This document shows, in pieces, positions 15,975-24,396 of a stretch of 64,000 nt of DNA. The position numbers and the translations under genes are program-made. Under the pieces are notes generated by a model. That model was not told the origin of the DNA. It saw nothing but the letters and a program-made list of their open reading frames with translations, and made no database searches. The stretch lies in assembly GCF_013114595.1 (NCBI RefSeq), contig NZ_VTXE01000010.1, positions 62,001-126,000 on the forward strand, written 5' to 3'. This DNA comes from Vibrio sp. 99-8-1. GTDB taxonomy: Bacteria; Pseudomonadota; Gammaproteobacteria; Enterobacterales; Vibrionaceae. The first letter of the stretch is position 1. Every line of letters starts with the position of its first letter.

Positions 15975-18863
15975 TTAATCAAAAAGCTTCCTCACCACTC
16001 GTATTGACTGTTCCAGTACTTTGAACAATTTATCCCTGTTTTGCTGATACTGAGCAATCGGATCTGAATTCGATTCAATTTCTAAGCAAAGTTGATGAAG
16101 TTCATTCATTCCCATCGACCCTGCGGATCCTTTCAACTTATGCGCAAGCTGTTTTACCAGTAAAAAATCTGCCTGCTGTTCTGCTTGTTCCATTTGTGAA
16201 AGAATATCGTGACTGCTGTTGTCAAAAAGAGTGATTAGCTGGCAAATTTTTTCATCTCCCAGCGCGAGTCTATCCTCTTCAATTACCGCTAAATTTACCG
16301 ATGACTGAGTGTCTGAGGTCTCTTGAACCATTTGGGGTAAAAGCAGATCTCGTTCTTCTATACATGCTTGAACCAGATCTAACAAATTCTGTTTATTAAT
16401 CGGTTTTGGCAGATAAGCATCAAATCCGGCTGCTAAATATTCTTCGACTTCCTCATTAAATACGTGGGCAGACACAGCCACCATTGGTATAGGTTGACTA
16501 TCAGGACGAAGTTGTTTCTCCATCGCTCGTAAGTTTTTCATTAACTCAACCCCATTACAATCGGGCAAGTTAATATCAAGCAGTGCAATATCAAACGGTT
16601 GCTGTTTAAAGAGTTGCTCCGCATGAGCTCCATCTTCAGCGATCACCGTATTGTGCCCCGCATTTGATAAGAAGCCCTCTGCAACCAAACAGTTCACCGG
16701 GTTATCTTCTACCATGAAGACTTTCGCTTTAAGTCGATTTGTTGCTTTAGGTTTTGATGGCTTACTTATGGTTTCACTGGTCTTATCCAATGGAATAGAG
16801 AACCAGAACCGGCTGCCTTGACCAGGTTCAGAGTCAACATTTATATCGCCACGCATTGCTATCACAATTTTTTTGCTAATTGCTAGCCCTAAACCTGTAC
16901 CGCCTAGTTTCGCTTTTTCACTACCCACTTGAGAGAAGGCATCAAACAACAGTTTCTGTTCTTCTTCGTTAATGCCAATTCCACTATCCGTTATTTCAAA
17001 AATAACTCTTTGCGGATCTTGAGGATCTAAACTAACGTATAACTCCACCTCACCTGTTGAGGTGAATTTTATCGCATTGCCGACTAGGTTGTTTAGTACC
17101 TGACTGATACGGTTTGGGTCACCAATCCAAGAACCCGCCAAGTCACTCTCTATATGTTTATAAAAGCCTAGCCCCTTCTCAATAGCTCTACTTTCCATCA
17201 ATTGATATATATCAGTGACCACGTCAGAAAGGCTGAATACCTCTTGCCGAATCTCTAGCCTGCCTGCTTCTATTTTTGAGTAATCCAACACATCATTTAA
17301 AATGGCCAACAGCGCGCTACCACTTCGGTTGATCACGTCTACGTAGTAACTTTGCTTTGAGTTCAAACTGGTGGACTTAAGTAGTGTCGCCGTTCCTAAC
17401 ACACCATTCATTGGTGTTCTAATTTCATGACTCATGGTGGACAAAAATGCTGTTTTTGCTCGGTTGGCTTGCTCCGCTTCTGAGCGAGCTAACGCATGTT
17501 TTTGCACTTCCTGATTTAATCGATCATTTGCGTTTCGTAGCTGTTTGGTTCGTTCAGTTACCGTCTCTTCTAAATGCTCTTTATGTTGCTCTAATTCTAA
17601 TTTCGCAACCGCTTCACTTTTGGCAACAATTTGCAGCTGCTCTGCCGTATCCCGCGCGGTAACAATGGCTCTTCCCATTTCCGCCAGTTCGTCTTTACCC
17701 TTAATTTTAAGAGAAAAATCCAGCTCACCACGAGCAACCGAACGAATTGCATCTGAATACTCATGTAATTTTTTAATCACCGATAAGTACACAACATTCC
17801 ACAGTATAAAACTCACCGAAATCAAACCGAGTAGCGATAACACCACAAGTGACCACTTAGCATAGATAAGCGTTTGATTTACATCTTCTACCGCACTGGC
17901 GGTGTCGGCATTTGACTCATCCACCAACAAATTAACTGTCTGATTTAACTCTGAAAACTGTGTTAAGCTCTGTTCTTTTAATCGCTCAACGTTTTGAGCG
18001 TTTTTATAACGTTGCTCTAATAAATCAAATACCCGCTGACGAATAACCAGTTTATCGACCAGCTCCTTCATCTGTTCAGAACGAGTAGGGTCCTCTACTG
18101 ACAAAATACGCCGCTTCATGATGTTTAGGTTGCTGTTAAATTCTGAACTCAGTTGCAAAATACGGTCAAAATAGGTAACCGTTTTTGATTCTTCGATTTG
18201 AGTTAGCATCCTAAATGCCAGCAAATGGAGCTCATGGAGACGTTCAGAGAGATCTAAGTCCACTTCTATTAAATTATCTAACGCGGTATAAACTTGTTCT
18301 TTATTACCTTTATCCACTAAATCATAAATGTGAGTGACATTGGCAACGGCAATGGTACTGGTATTGGAGACTTGTGTGCGGGTGAGTGTTTCCAACTCAT
18401 CGGCAAAAATTCGCATTTCATCAACTTGTATAGAAATCTGGCGCTCAAAATTGAGTTTTTTCTCAACGACGACACCTAAGTCTGCAATGGTATCAATAAC
18501 GCTTTGGACTCGTTCCTCTAGCGTATCAAGTACATCAATGTCGAAAGGTTTATCTCCTAACTCTTTGATATTATTTAATAGCAGCTCAAGTTCACTAACC
18601 ATTTGGCGGCCAACCTGCTGGCGCCCCGTCTCTGTTTTTACATCGGCTAAATAACGAACTGAGGAGAGAATACGAGTACTATGTTCTGATACTTCTCGTG
18701 CTTGAATCATCGCAGGCATGGCTGAATCCACAACCTTACGCTCCGTTTGAGCAACAAAAGAGAAACCTGAGGTACCAATAGCCACGGCTAAAATTAGCAA
18801 GCCTGCCATTGATGCAAAAGATAACAGAAGTTTTCTGCCAATACTGGCTGATGCCAACAACAT
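15975..18863 (-). CDS. torS: TorS-type hybrid sensor histidine kinase
   Basis: A 962-residue membrane kinase. TM1 is at ~10-37, a long helical periplasmic sensor at ~40-330, TM2 at ~337-360, HAMP to ~410, then HisKA with H479 ([13 protein letters not shown]), an ATPase domain (DSGIGI, GGTGLGLAIS), a receiver with D763 (LLDINLPD) and an HPt domain with H908 (LAHKLKGSAGSMG). This is the full TorS phosphorelay for sensing trimethylamine N-oxide. The matching binding protein TorT is divergent, 83 bp away. The response regulator torR and the torCAD reductase genes are not in the window, so the phosphorelay must reach a distant regulator. Confidence 0.9.
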   Translation of the reverse strand: MLLASASIGRKLLLSFASMAGLLILAVAIGTSGFSFVAQTERKVVDSAMPAMIQAREVSEHSTRILSSVRYLADVKTETGRQQVGRQMVSELELLLNNIKELGDKPFDIDVLDTLEERVQSVIDTIADLGVVVEKKLNFERQISIQVDEMRIFADELETLTRTQVSNTSTIAVANVTHIYDLVDKGNKEQVYTALDNLIEVDLDLSERLHELHLLAFRMLTQIEESKTVTYFDRILQLSSEFNSNLNIMKRRILSVEDPTRSEQMKELVDKLVIRQRVFDLLEQRYKNAQNVERLKEQSLTQFSELNQTVNLLVDESNADTASAVEDVNQTLIYAKWSLVVLSLLGLISVSFILWNVVYLSVIKKLHEYSDAIRSVARGELDFSLKIKGKDELAEMGRAIVTARDTAEQLQIVAKSEAVAKLELEQHKEHLEETVTERTKQLRNANDRLNQEVQKHALARSEAEQANRAKTAFLSTMSHEIRTPMNGVLGTATLLKSTSLNSKQSYYVDVINRSGSALLAILNDVLDYSKIEAGRLEIRQEVFSLSDVVTDIYQLMESRAIEKGLGFYKHIESDLAGSWIGDPNRISQVLNNLVGNAIKFTSTGEVELYVSLDPQDPQRVIFEITDSGIGINEEEQKLLFDAFSQVGSEKAKLGGTGLGLAISKKIVIAMRGDINVDSEPGQGSRFWFSIPLDKTSETISKPSKPKATNRLKAKVFMVEDNPVNCLVAEGFLSNAGHNTVIAEDGAHAEQLFKQQPFDIALLDINLPDCNGVELMKNLRAMEKQLRPDSQPIPMVAVSAHVFNEEVEEYLAAGFDAYLPKPINKQNLLDLVQACIEERDLLLPQMVQETSDTQSSVNLAVIEEDRLALGDEKICQLITLFDNSSHDILSQMEQAEQQADFLLVKQLAHKLKGSAGSMGMNELHQLCLEIESNSDPIAQYQQNRDKLFKVLEQSIRVVRKLFD

Positions 18864-18946
18864 AGTAAAACCTTGAAATGAATACTTCTTAACTTGAACT
18901 TTATAGGATATATTTTATTGAGTGATCCGCAATAACCCATTGGCAG

Positions 18947-19981
18947 ATGTTATACCTAAAACACGTTACTTATTGTCTTTCTCTTATTACTGCCATTTTA
19001 TTCGGTACAAACAGTGCTGCTTATGAGCAAGATACTGCGTATGCGGACACTAACGCCAGTGCCAACAACAAAGTATGTGCAATATACCCTCACCTTAAGG
19101 ATTCTTACTGGATCTCCGTCAATTACGGCATGGTCACTGAAGCGAAAAATAAAGGCATTAATCTAAAAGTGTTCGAATCTGGTGGCTATCCAAATATTAA
19201 TAAACAACGAATACAGCTGATGAACTGCCGCCAATGGGGGGCAGATGCAATCATTCTTGGCACTGTTTCCCCTGATGCTTATATGGGGCAAATCGAACAG
19301 ATTATTGGCGACATTCCTCTATTCTCGACCGTCAATAAACTGTTGGTAAGCGAAGAAGAACAGTCAAATTTAAAAGGTCAGGTGGGAGTAGATTGGTATT
19401 GGATGGGTTATTACGCAGGACAGTACCTCGCACAAAAACACCCTACTGGTTCAGGAATAGTTCGAGTAGGCTGGCTTCCTGGACCTAAAACCAGTGGAGG
19501 CACCAAACCCTCAACACAAGGGTTCTTTGACGCAATAGAGCACTCCGATGTGGTCATTATGCGTACATTCTGGGCAGATAATGATAAAGAGCTTCAGCGC
19601 AACTTGATTCAGCAAGTACTTGAAGTACCAAATATCGATTACATCGTTGGTGGTGCGGTAGCTATAGAAGCGGCAATTAGCGAAACCAGAGCAGTAGGTA
19701 GAAACCGTGACATCGGATTGATTTCTACTTATTTAAGCCATGGGGTTTATCGTGGATTACTCAGGAATAAAGTACTATTTGCCCCCACGGATAAAATGGT
19801 AATGCAAGGCAAACTTTCGGTTCAACAAGCTTATGCCTATTTAAATGACAAAGAGTTTCAAACTAAGATGTCACCTAAAATCGAGAAGTTAACCTCTCAC
19901 TCTTTGGAACAAACCATTATAGAAGATTCGCTGTCTCCTTCTGAATTTCGGCCTATTTTTAGCACCGGGACTCAAAAGTGA
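18947..19981 (+). CDS. torT: Periplasmic TMAO-sensing protein TorT
   Basis: A 344-residue periplasmic binding protein, near the E. coli TorT length. A signal peptide covers ~1-24 (cleavage near NSAA-YEQ). The sugar-binding-protein-like fold shows [48 protein letters not shown], and the C-terminal [14 protein letters not shown]. It presents TMAO to TorS. The ribosome site is weak. mgsA follows 58 bp later, likely by chance. Confidence 0.9.
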   Translation: MLYLKHVTYCLSLITAILFGTNSAAYEQDTAYADTNASANNKVCAIYPHLKDSYWISVNYGMVTEAKNKGINLKVFESGGYPNINKQRIQLMNCRQWGADAIILGTVSPDAYMGQIEQIIGDIPLFSTVNKLLVSEEEQSNLKGQVGVDWYWMGYYAGQYLAQKHPTGSGIVRVGWLPGPKTSGGTKPSTQGFFDAIEHSDVVIMRTFWADNDKELQRNLIQQVLEVPNIDYIVGGAVAIEAAISETRAVGRNRDIGLISTYLSHGVYRGLLRNKVLFAPTDKMVMQGKLSVQQAYAYLNDKEFQTKMSPKIEKLTSHSLEQTIIEDSLSPSEFRPIFSTGTQK

Positions 19982-20039
19982 TAGCAACAATTTACAAAAA
20001 TATATGTCGACGGACGATTACACGTTAACGGAAACTAAA

Positions 20040-20498
20040 ATGAAAAAAACCACTAGAACCATTCCTGCACACAAGCACATTGCTTTAGTTGCTCACGACC
20101 ATTACAAGCCAGAGCTACTTCGCTGGGTTTTAGAGAATAAAACCAAACTTCAAAGCCATTTTTTATATGCTACTGGCACCACTGGTACCATGTTAAGTAA
20201 AGAGACAGGTCTAGCGATAAAAAGCATGATCAGTGGCCCTATGGGTGGTGATCAGCAGCTTGGTGCACATATCTCTGAAGGAAAGATTGATATGTTGATT
20301 TTCTTTTGGGATCCACTAAATGCGGTACCGCATGACCCAGATGTTAAAGCGTTATTGCGTATTGCCAGCGTATGGAACATTCCTGTCGCAACCAACCGCT
20401 CATCTGCAAAATTTTTATTTGAATCTAAACTTCTTGATGAAGAAGTGGTAATTGAAATTCCAGATTATGCTTCTTACCTAGCGGATCGTACTGAGTAA
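20040..20498 (+). CDS. mgsA: Methylglyoxal synthase
   Basis: Converts dihydroxyacetone phosphate to methylglyoxal, an overflow route of glycolysis under phosphate limitation. The 152-residue length equals the E. coli enzyme. D20, D71, D91, H98 and D101 fall in the conserved blocks [17 protein letters not shown] and [20 protein letters not shown] at the same numbers as the known active-site residues. I start at ATG 20040, which gives the family N-terminus; the open frame reaches back to 20004 without a ribosome site. Terminator follows. Confidence 0.95.
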   Translation: MKKTTRTIPAHKHIALVAHDHYKPELLRWVLENKTKLQSHFLYATGTTGTMLSKETGLAIKSMISGPMGGDQQLGAHISEGKIDMLIFFWDPLNAVPHDPDVKALLRIASVWNIPVATNRSSAKFLFESKLLDEEVVIEIPDYASYLADRTE

Positions 20499-20523
20499 GC
20501 AATCCTCTTTATTATATTTAATT

Positions 20524-20555
20524 AAGCGTTATTCCGTTGAATAGCGCTTTTTTTA
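20524..20555 (+). terminator. mgsA terminator
   Basis: An 11-bp stem with one G-T pair, 20524-20534 with 20539-20549 around CGTT, followed by TTTTTTT. Confidence 0.85.
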
Positions 20556-20887
20556 TGCTTGCCTGTTCTGCCCGTTAACAAGAAGCACCTCATTGAGTCA
20601 TTGTCGCTAACCCTATCTTCCGTTCAGTTTTAAAGGCGCCCCTCCAAAGATTCTCTCTTCTTGGCCGTTCCCTAAGTCAGAAAATTTTTTTATATCAAAA
20701 TAACTCTCATTAGTTCAGTTCCACCCATAAGGGTAAATATGTGAATAATTTCCACCAATAACGTCATTTCAAATGAGTTAATCTAATAAAATGCAATTAA
20801 ATGTGAAATATATCTTGTATTGACCACTAAATGTGATTAGAATCACACTCAAATTGAGACATACAACAAACAAAAGAGGAAAATTAC
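20556..20887. other. Intergenic region upstream of tiny-protein pair
   Basis: No gene is seen. It carries the promoter and CRP-type palindrome of the first tiny gene at its right end (20809-20847). A second half-match, TGTGAAATAT, stands near 20800. Confidence 0.5.
20814..20847 (+). promoter_or_regulatory. Promoter overlapped by CRP-type palindrome
   Basis: TTGTAT (-35) and TAGAAT (-10) are 17 bp apart. The -10 lies inside TGTGATTAGAATCACA (20832-20847), a perfect TGTGA-N6-TCACA palindrome close to the CRP consensus. Because the site covers the -10, CRP or a relative would repress rather than activate. The minus-strand promoter at 58853-58890 has the same layout and almost the same operator. 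Confidence 0.65.
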
Positions 20888-21034
20888 ATGAAAAATAATA
20901 TTGCAGAAGCGTACTTAGGTCAGAAAGCAGCAAAAAAAATGGCAAGCGAACTTAATAAGAAAACGGATGGCAAACAAAAAAATAGTCTTCTGGCTGCGAT
21001 CATGAGAAGAAATGCACTAACCGTTAGCGCTTAA
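20888..21034 (+). CDS. Tiny protein, MKNNIA family member 1 (48 aa)
   Basis: A 48-codon gene with AGAGGA 7 nt before its ATG. The protein begins MKNNIAEAYLGQKAAKKM, has a lysine-rich middle and ends NSLLAAIMRRNAL plus five residues. It is highly basic with an amphipathic C-terminal helix and no membrane segment. The next gene (21076) encodes a clear paralog, and 58673 a more distant one behind an almost identical operator. Function unknown. Coding status is supported by paralogy, ribosome sites and the shared promoter rather than by a database match. Confidence 0.75.
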   Translation: MKNNIAEAYLGQKAAKKMASELNKKTDGKQKNSLLAAIMRRNALTVSA

Positions 21035-21075
21035 TAATTTTAGAACCGTAAACTTTTCACCAATAGGAGAACTTA

Positions 21076-21204
21076 ATGAAAAACAACATTGCTAACGCTT
21101 ACATCGGTATCCGCAGCGCAAAAAATTTCAGCAAAAAAGAAAAGAAAGAAACCAGCAATTTAATCTCTGCACTACTCATCAGAAACGCAGTCTACTGCCA
21201 CTAG
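21076..21204 (+). CDS. Tiny protein, MKNNIA family member 2 (42 aa)
   Basis: AGGAGA stands 6 nt before the ATG. The protein begins MKNNIANAYIGIRSAKNFSK and ends SNLISALLIRNAVYCH. Aligned with the preceding gene it keeps MKNNIA-AY-G---AK, a run of lysines, and the (N)L(L/I)(A/S)A-(M/L)-RNA helix, so the two arose by tandem duplication. No promoter of its own is evident; it is probably co-transcribed with the first, 41 bp away. Confidence 0.75.
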   Translation: MKNNIANAYIGIRSAKNFSKKEKKETSNLISALLIRNAVYCH

Positions 21205-21424
21205 TTCGCAGCAAGTAAATTTAGCTTATACAAGAATTTAGATATCAACGTTAAGCCACCGTATCTAATACCAATAAAAACAATTAAATCATGCAATATC
21301 AATTGCTTGTTAATTTGTAAGTCCAACCAATCATGGTTGCCGACATTCACTTACAATTGACGAAATAATTTTATCCTTGGTTAACGTTTAAATATCTATT
21401 ATTTCAGAAAGTAGCTAAACAGAC
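21205..21424. other. Structured untranslated region
   Basis: Holds a nested hairpin, TTGTAAGT (21314-21321) with ACTTACAA (21349-21356) enclosing CAACC/GGTTG, and a GCAATATCAATTGC repeat. It could be the 3' untranslated region of the tiny-protein transcript or an RNA of its own. No coding frame with a ribosome site is seen. Confidence 0.35.
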
Positions 21425-21459
21425 ACAAAATAGCCGTTTATTATAAACGGCTATTTTGT
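21425..21459. terminator. Bidirectional terminator
   Basis: A 16-bp stem around TTA: TAGCCGTTTA (21431-21440) with TAAACGGCTA (21444-21453), extended by A/T pairs on both sides. It separates the tiny-protein pair from the convergent VOC gene. Confidence 0.85.
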
Positions 21460-21492
21460 TTAGAATCATATGGCGGTATTCAGTTTAGATGG

Positions 21493-21849
21493 TTATTTCT
21501 CACTCCAAACCGCCATTTCATTGCCACTAGGCTCAGTAAAATGAAAACGTCGTCCGCCGGGGAACTCAAATATCTCACGAGTTACCGTTCCACCAGCTTG
21601 GACTATTTCTTGTTCTATTGCAGCTAGATCATCGCTATAAAACACTAGTAAAGCACCACCAGTTTGCTGGGTAGACATCGCATCAGCACGGAAAAAGCCA
21701 CCCATTAAACCATTTGCTACAAACGCGGTGTAATCATCACCATAATCTTCAAACGTCCATGCAAATACATCGCTAAAAAAGGATTTCGTTTTACTTAAAT
21801 CAACAGCGGAAAATTCAATGTAGTTGATCGACTTATTATCAAATTCCAT
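21493..21849 (-). CDS. VOC-family (glyoxalase/bleomycin-resistance fold) protein
   Basis: A 118-residue single-module VOC protein: INYIEFSAVDLSKTKSFFSDVF at the N-terminus, a central ALLVFYSDDLAAIEQEI half and the C-terminal FHFTEPSGNEMAVWSE with the metal-ligand-type Glu. These are the paired beta-alpha-beta units of the fold. Substrate unknown; similar proteins are annotated as glyoxalase-like. It follows helD by 43 bp on the same strand and may share its transcript. Confidence 0.85.
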   Translation of the reverse strand: MEFDNKSINYIEFSAVDLSKTKSFFSDVFAWTFEDYGDDYTAFVANGLMGGFFRADAMSTQQTGGALLVFYSDDLAAIEQEIVQAGGTVTREIFEFPGGRRFHFTEPSGNEMAVWSEK

Positions 21850-21892
21850 AACACTCTCGCTTTGTTACCGGTTTTCTGTATTAATTTATCAG

Positions 21893-23962
21893 CTAGTTTT
21901 TCTTTACAATAGCATAGCCGTCGCTTATCAACTCTTCCACAAAACACGATTGTGATGCACCACTTACGATCCATACCTTATGTTTTGCCCGTGTTAGCGC
22001 CACATAAAAAAGCCTACGTTCTTCAGCATGAGGGTAATTATCACTATTGGCGCAAATAACGGCACCAATATGAGGTTGTCTTTCGACCGCTGGGAACTGC
22101 CCTTCGTCAACACCGACGATAAAGACGTAATCAGCTTCTTTACCTTTACTCGCGTGGCAGGTCTTAAAGTCTAACTGTAGCTGGCTAAATGTCGCACTCC
22201 AGTCATCAAAGGCATCGGGCTTATGATAATGATTTCGACCAAGCATCAGAACCGATACAGGCTCGGCACATTTTCTATTGAGATCCGCTAACGTTTTCTC
22301 CAATTTCTTATTGGCAATAACATAGACAGCTTTCTGCTTCTGGTTAGTAAAACTCGTTATCTCTTTTACCAGTTGATTGCTGTTCTTCTGAATAAAGCGA
22401 TCGGCAACTTCTGCGATTTTAGAGTTAAAGCGATATCCAATATCCAGTGAATGAATAGTCGAACTTACAAAGCGATCGGCAAAGCCTGTGGTTAAATCTA
22501 CGTCGGAGCCGGAGAATTGATAAATGGATTGCCAATCATCACCGACGGCAAACAGAGAGGCTTGTTTGCTCTCTTTTTTATCAGTACATAACGCTTCAAT
22601 TAACTGCAGACGATCAGGAGAGATATCTTGGTATTCGTCCACCATAATATATTTCCATGGCGATTTAAACTTACCGCTTTGAACCACCTTGGTTGCCCTC
22701 GTGATCATAGAATGAAAATCAACAAGGTTATTCTCCTTTAACTCTTTCTGCCACGCTTGATAGCAAGGCCATAGCAAAGAGAGTTCGCTGTTTAGGCGAG
22801 GATAATCAGCATGAGCAATGAGTCGTTGCTGTAACTCTTTTTTGCTCTGATGCGCCATGCATAGGTGATCCAGCTGATTGCTTATCCATAGTGTCAATTT
22901 AGGGTTCTCAGTTTGACCAATCAGTTCATCGTCCCCTTTTAAATAAGCAATCGGCCAGTTTGAAAGGTGTTTTTGCCAACGCTTGTAGTTTGCGGCAACC
23001 GTCCATTGTTCTTTTAACCACGCAGAGCACCACGCTTTTTTCTTGGCATCATCGGTTGCTAACGGAGAGAGTTGGATAGGCTCTGACTGAGTCGTATTCA
23101 GTATTTTAAGCCCTAACTGATGGAAAGTATGTATAGCCACCTTTTCTGCGGCTAACCCTATTTTGTCAGACACACGAGACTGCATTTCATTCGCAGCATC
23201 GCGACCAAATGCTAGCATTAGCATCTCTTCAGCTTGAGCTAGGTGGCTCTGTAATAAATAGGCAATTCTCGAGGTTAACACGCTGGTTTTTCCGGTACCT
23301 GCCCCTGCCAATACCAGATTATGATCATTGTTCAGCAACACCGCTTGCTGCTGAGATAGGTTAAGAGGAGAGTGCTCTATTTGATTAAATAGTACCTCCC
23401 AGTTTTTCCGCTCTTGCTCTAGCCAGTGTTCATTTCTTTCATCGACGTTGTTTTCTATGTTATCTAACCAGCTTGCAACAAATTCCAGCGCCTCTGGCAG
23501 CTTTTGCCTCGCTTCTTCCAACGATATGCTCATCTGTTGTAGATCATCAACCAACATGTCCCGCCATTGATATAAGCTAGAGTCAGCTAAGTAAGCAGGT
23601 TGTTTAATCAATAATCTTAATTCTTCTTCCCATTGAGGCAATTTAGTGTATAGCTGACTGCACTGCTGTTTGTGCCACTGCTGATATTTTTCTAACGCTT
23701 CACGGGCAAACAACTTACACCCTTTCCAAGGTAAGCCTTGAACTTGCCATGCGACTCTCTTGTTCTCATCATTGTGAGCATAAATCGTTATGGTTCCCCA
23801 AAGCAGGCCACGCTCTATTTTGATCTGGCCATTCCATACAGAAAACGGAATTTTTTCTTCAACACGAGGAGATGAAAGAATCAGACTCTCTGGCTGTAAA
23901 GCTATTTGTCTATACTCATCTTGAAGAAAAAATTGAGCAGAACTGTTTGCTGTTAACTCCAT
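21893..23962 (-). CDS. helD: DNA helicase IV
   Basis: A UvrD/Rep-family 3'-5' helicase of 689 residues, E. coli HelD length. The helicase IV N-terminal domain occupies ~1-190. Motif I is AGAGTGKTS (residues 219-227), then motif II VDEYQDISP, motif III VGDDWQSIYQFSG, motif IV-V HASKGKEADYVFIVG and motif VI RRLFYVALTRAKH. AAGG precedes the ATG. In E. coli helD also lies between mgsA and yccS, so the neighbourhood is partly conserved. Confidence 0.95.
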   Translation of the reverse strand: MELTANSSAQFFLQDEYRQIALQPESLILSSPRVEEKIPFSVWNGQIKIERGLLWGTITIYAHNDENKRVAWQVQGLPWKGCKLFAREALEKYQQWHKQQCSQLYTKLPQWEEELRLLIKQPAYLADSSLYQWRDMLVDDLQQMSISLEEARQKLPEALEFVASWLDNIENNVDERNEHWLEQERKNWEVLFNQIEHSPLNLSQQQAVLLNNDHNLVLAGAGTGKTSVLTSRIAYLLQSHLAQAEEMLMLAFGRDAANEMQSRVSDKIGLAAEKVAIHTFHQLGLKILNTTQSEPIQLSPLATDDAKKKAWCSAWLKEQWTVAANYKRWQKHLSNWPIAYLKGDDELIGQTENPKLTLWISNQLDHLCMAHQSKKELQQRLIAHADYPRLNSELSLLWPCYQAWQKELKENNLVDFHSMITRATKVVQSGKFKSPWKYIMVDEYQDISPDRLQLIEALCTDKKESKQASLFAVGDDWQSIYQFSGSDVDLTTGFADRFVSSTIHSLDIGYRFNSKIAEVADRFIQKNSNQLVKEITSFTNQKQKAVYVIANKKLEKTLADLNRKCAEPVSVLMLGRNHYHKPDAFDDWSATFSQLQLDFKTCHASKGKEADYVFIVGVDEGQFPAVERQPHIGAVICANSDNYPHAEERRLFYVALTRAKHKVWIVSGASQSCFVEELISDGYAIVKKN

Positions 23963-24396
23963 GTGGCCTTATTACTACCTTAGTCCGGAAATGAATATGT
24001 AGAGTACTATAGGTTTCACTAATGGAGAAAGAAAGAGTTGCAATTAACTTATACTCAAATGACCTCAAGTTAAAAATTCAGAGCAACATCAACAAGTTCA
24101 GTTGACAAGAGAGAGGCCAAGCCCTCAATTGCAAAGTTATCTGCTGCAAAAATAACCATTTGGATTGGCCGCCAATAGCACTAATTTATTCCTTCCTGAG
24201 CAAGCAACTTAATGCCATTTCAATTAATCTGATTCAGCTCTGTTTTTTCTACAGGAACAGAATTCAATCACTGTTGGTGAAAATCTCTGCTTAAACTGGC
24301 TATTACATTGAATAAATACTGTTTTTTCATTATTTATTCTGTCATTCACGTTATAATCCCATCAACGTCATATTCTTGGTTAATTAGATATCAACT
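23963..24396. other. 434-bp intergenic region with MITE-like repeat copy
   Basis: Divergent promoter region of helD and yccS. Bases 24050 to about 24180 are a copy of the repeat described at 34041. No gene is seen. Confidence 0.6.
24050..24180. repeat. Partial MITE-like Vibrio repeat
   Basis: Begins ATACTCAAATGACCTCAAG, the terminal inverted repeat of the full element at 34041-34303. The next ~110 bp align with the right arm of that element read in reverse (ATTCAGAGC, CATCAACA, GTTATCTG, GCA-AAAT blocks). The other end is not recognisable. Confidence 0.65.
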
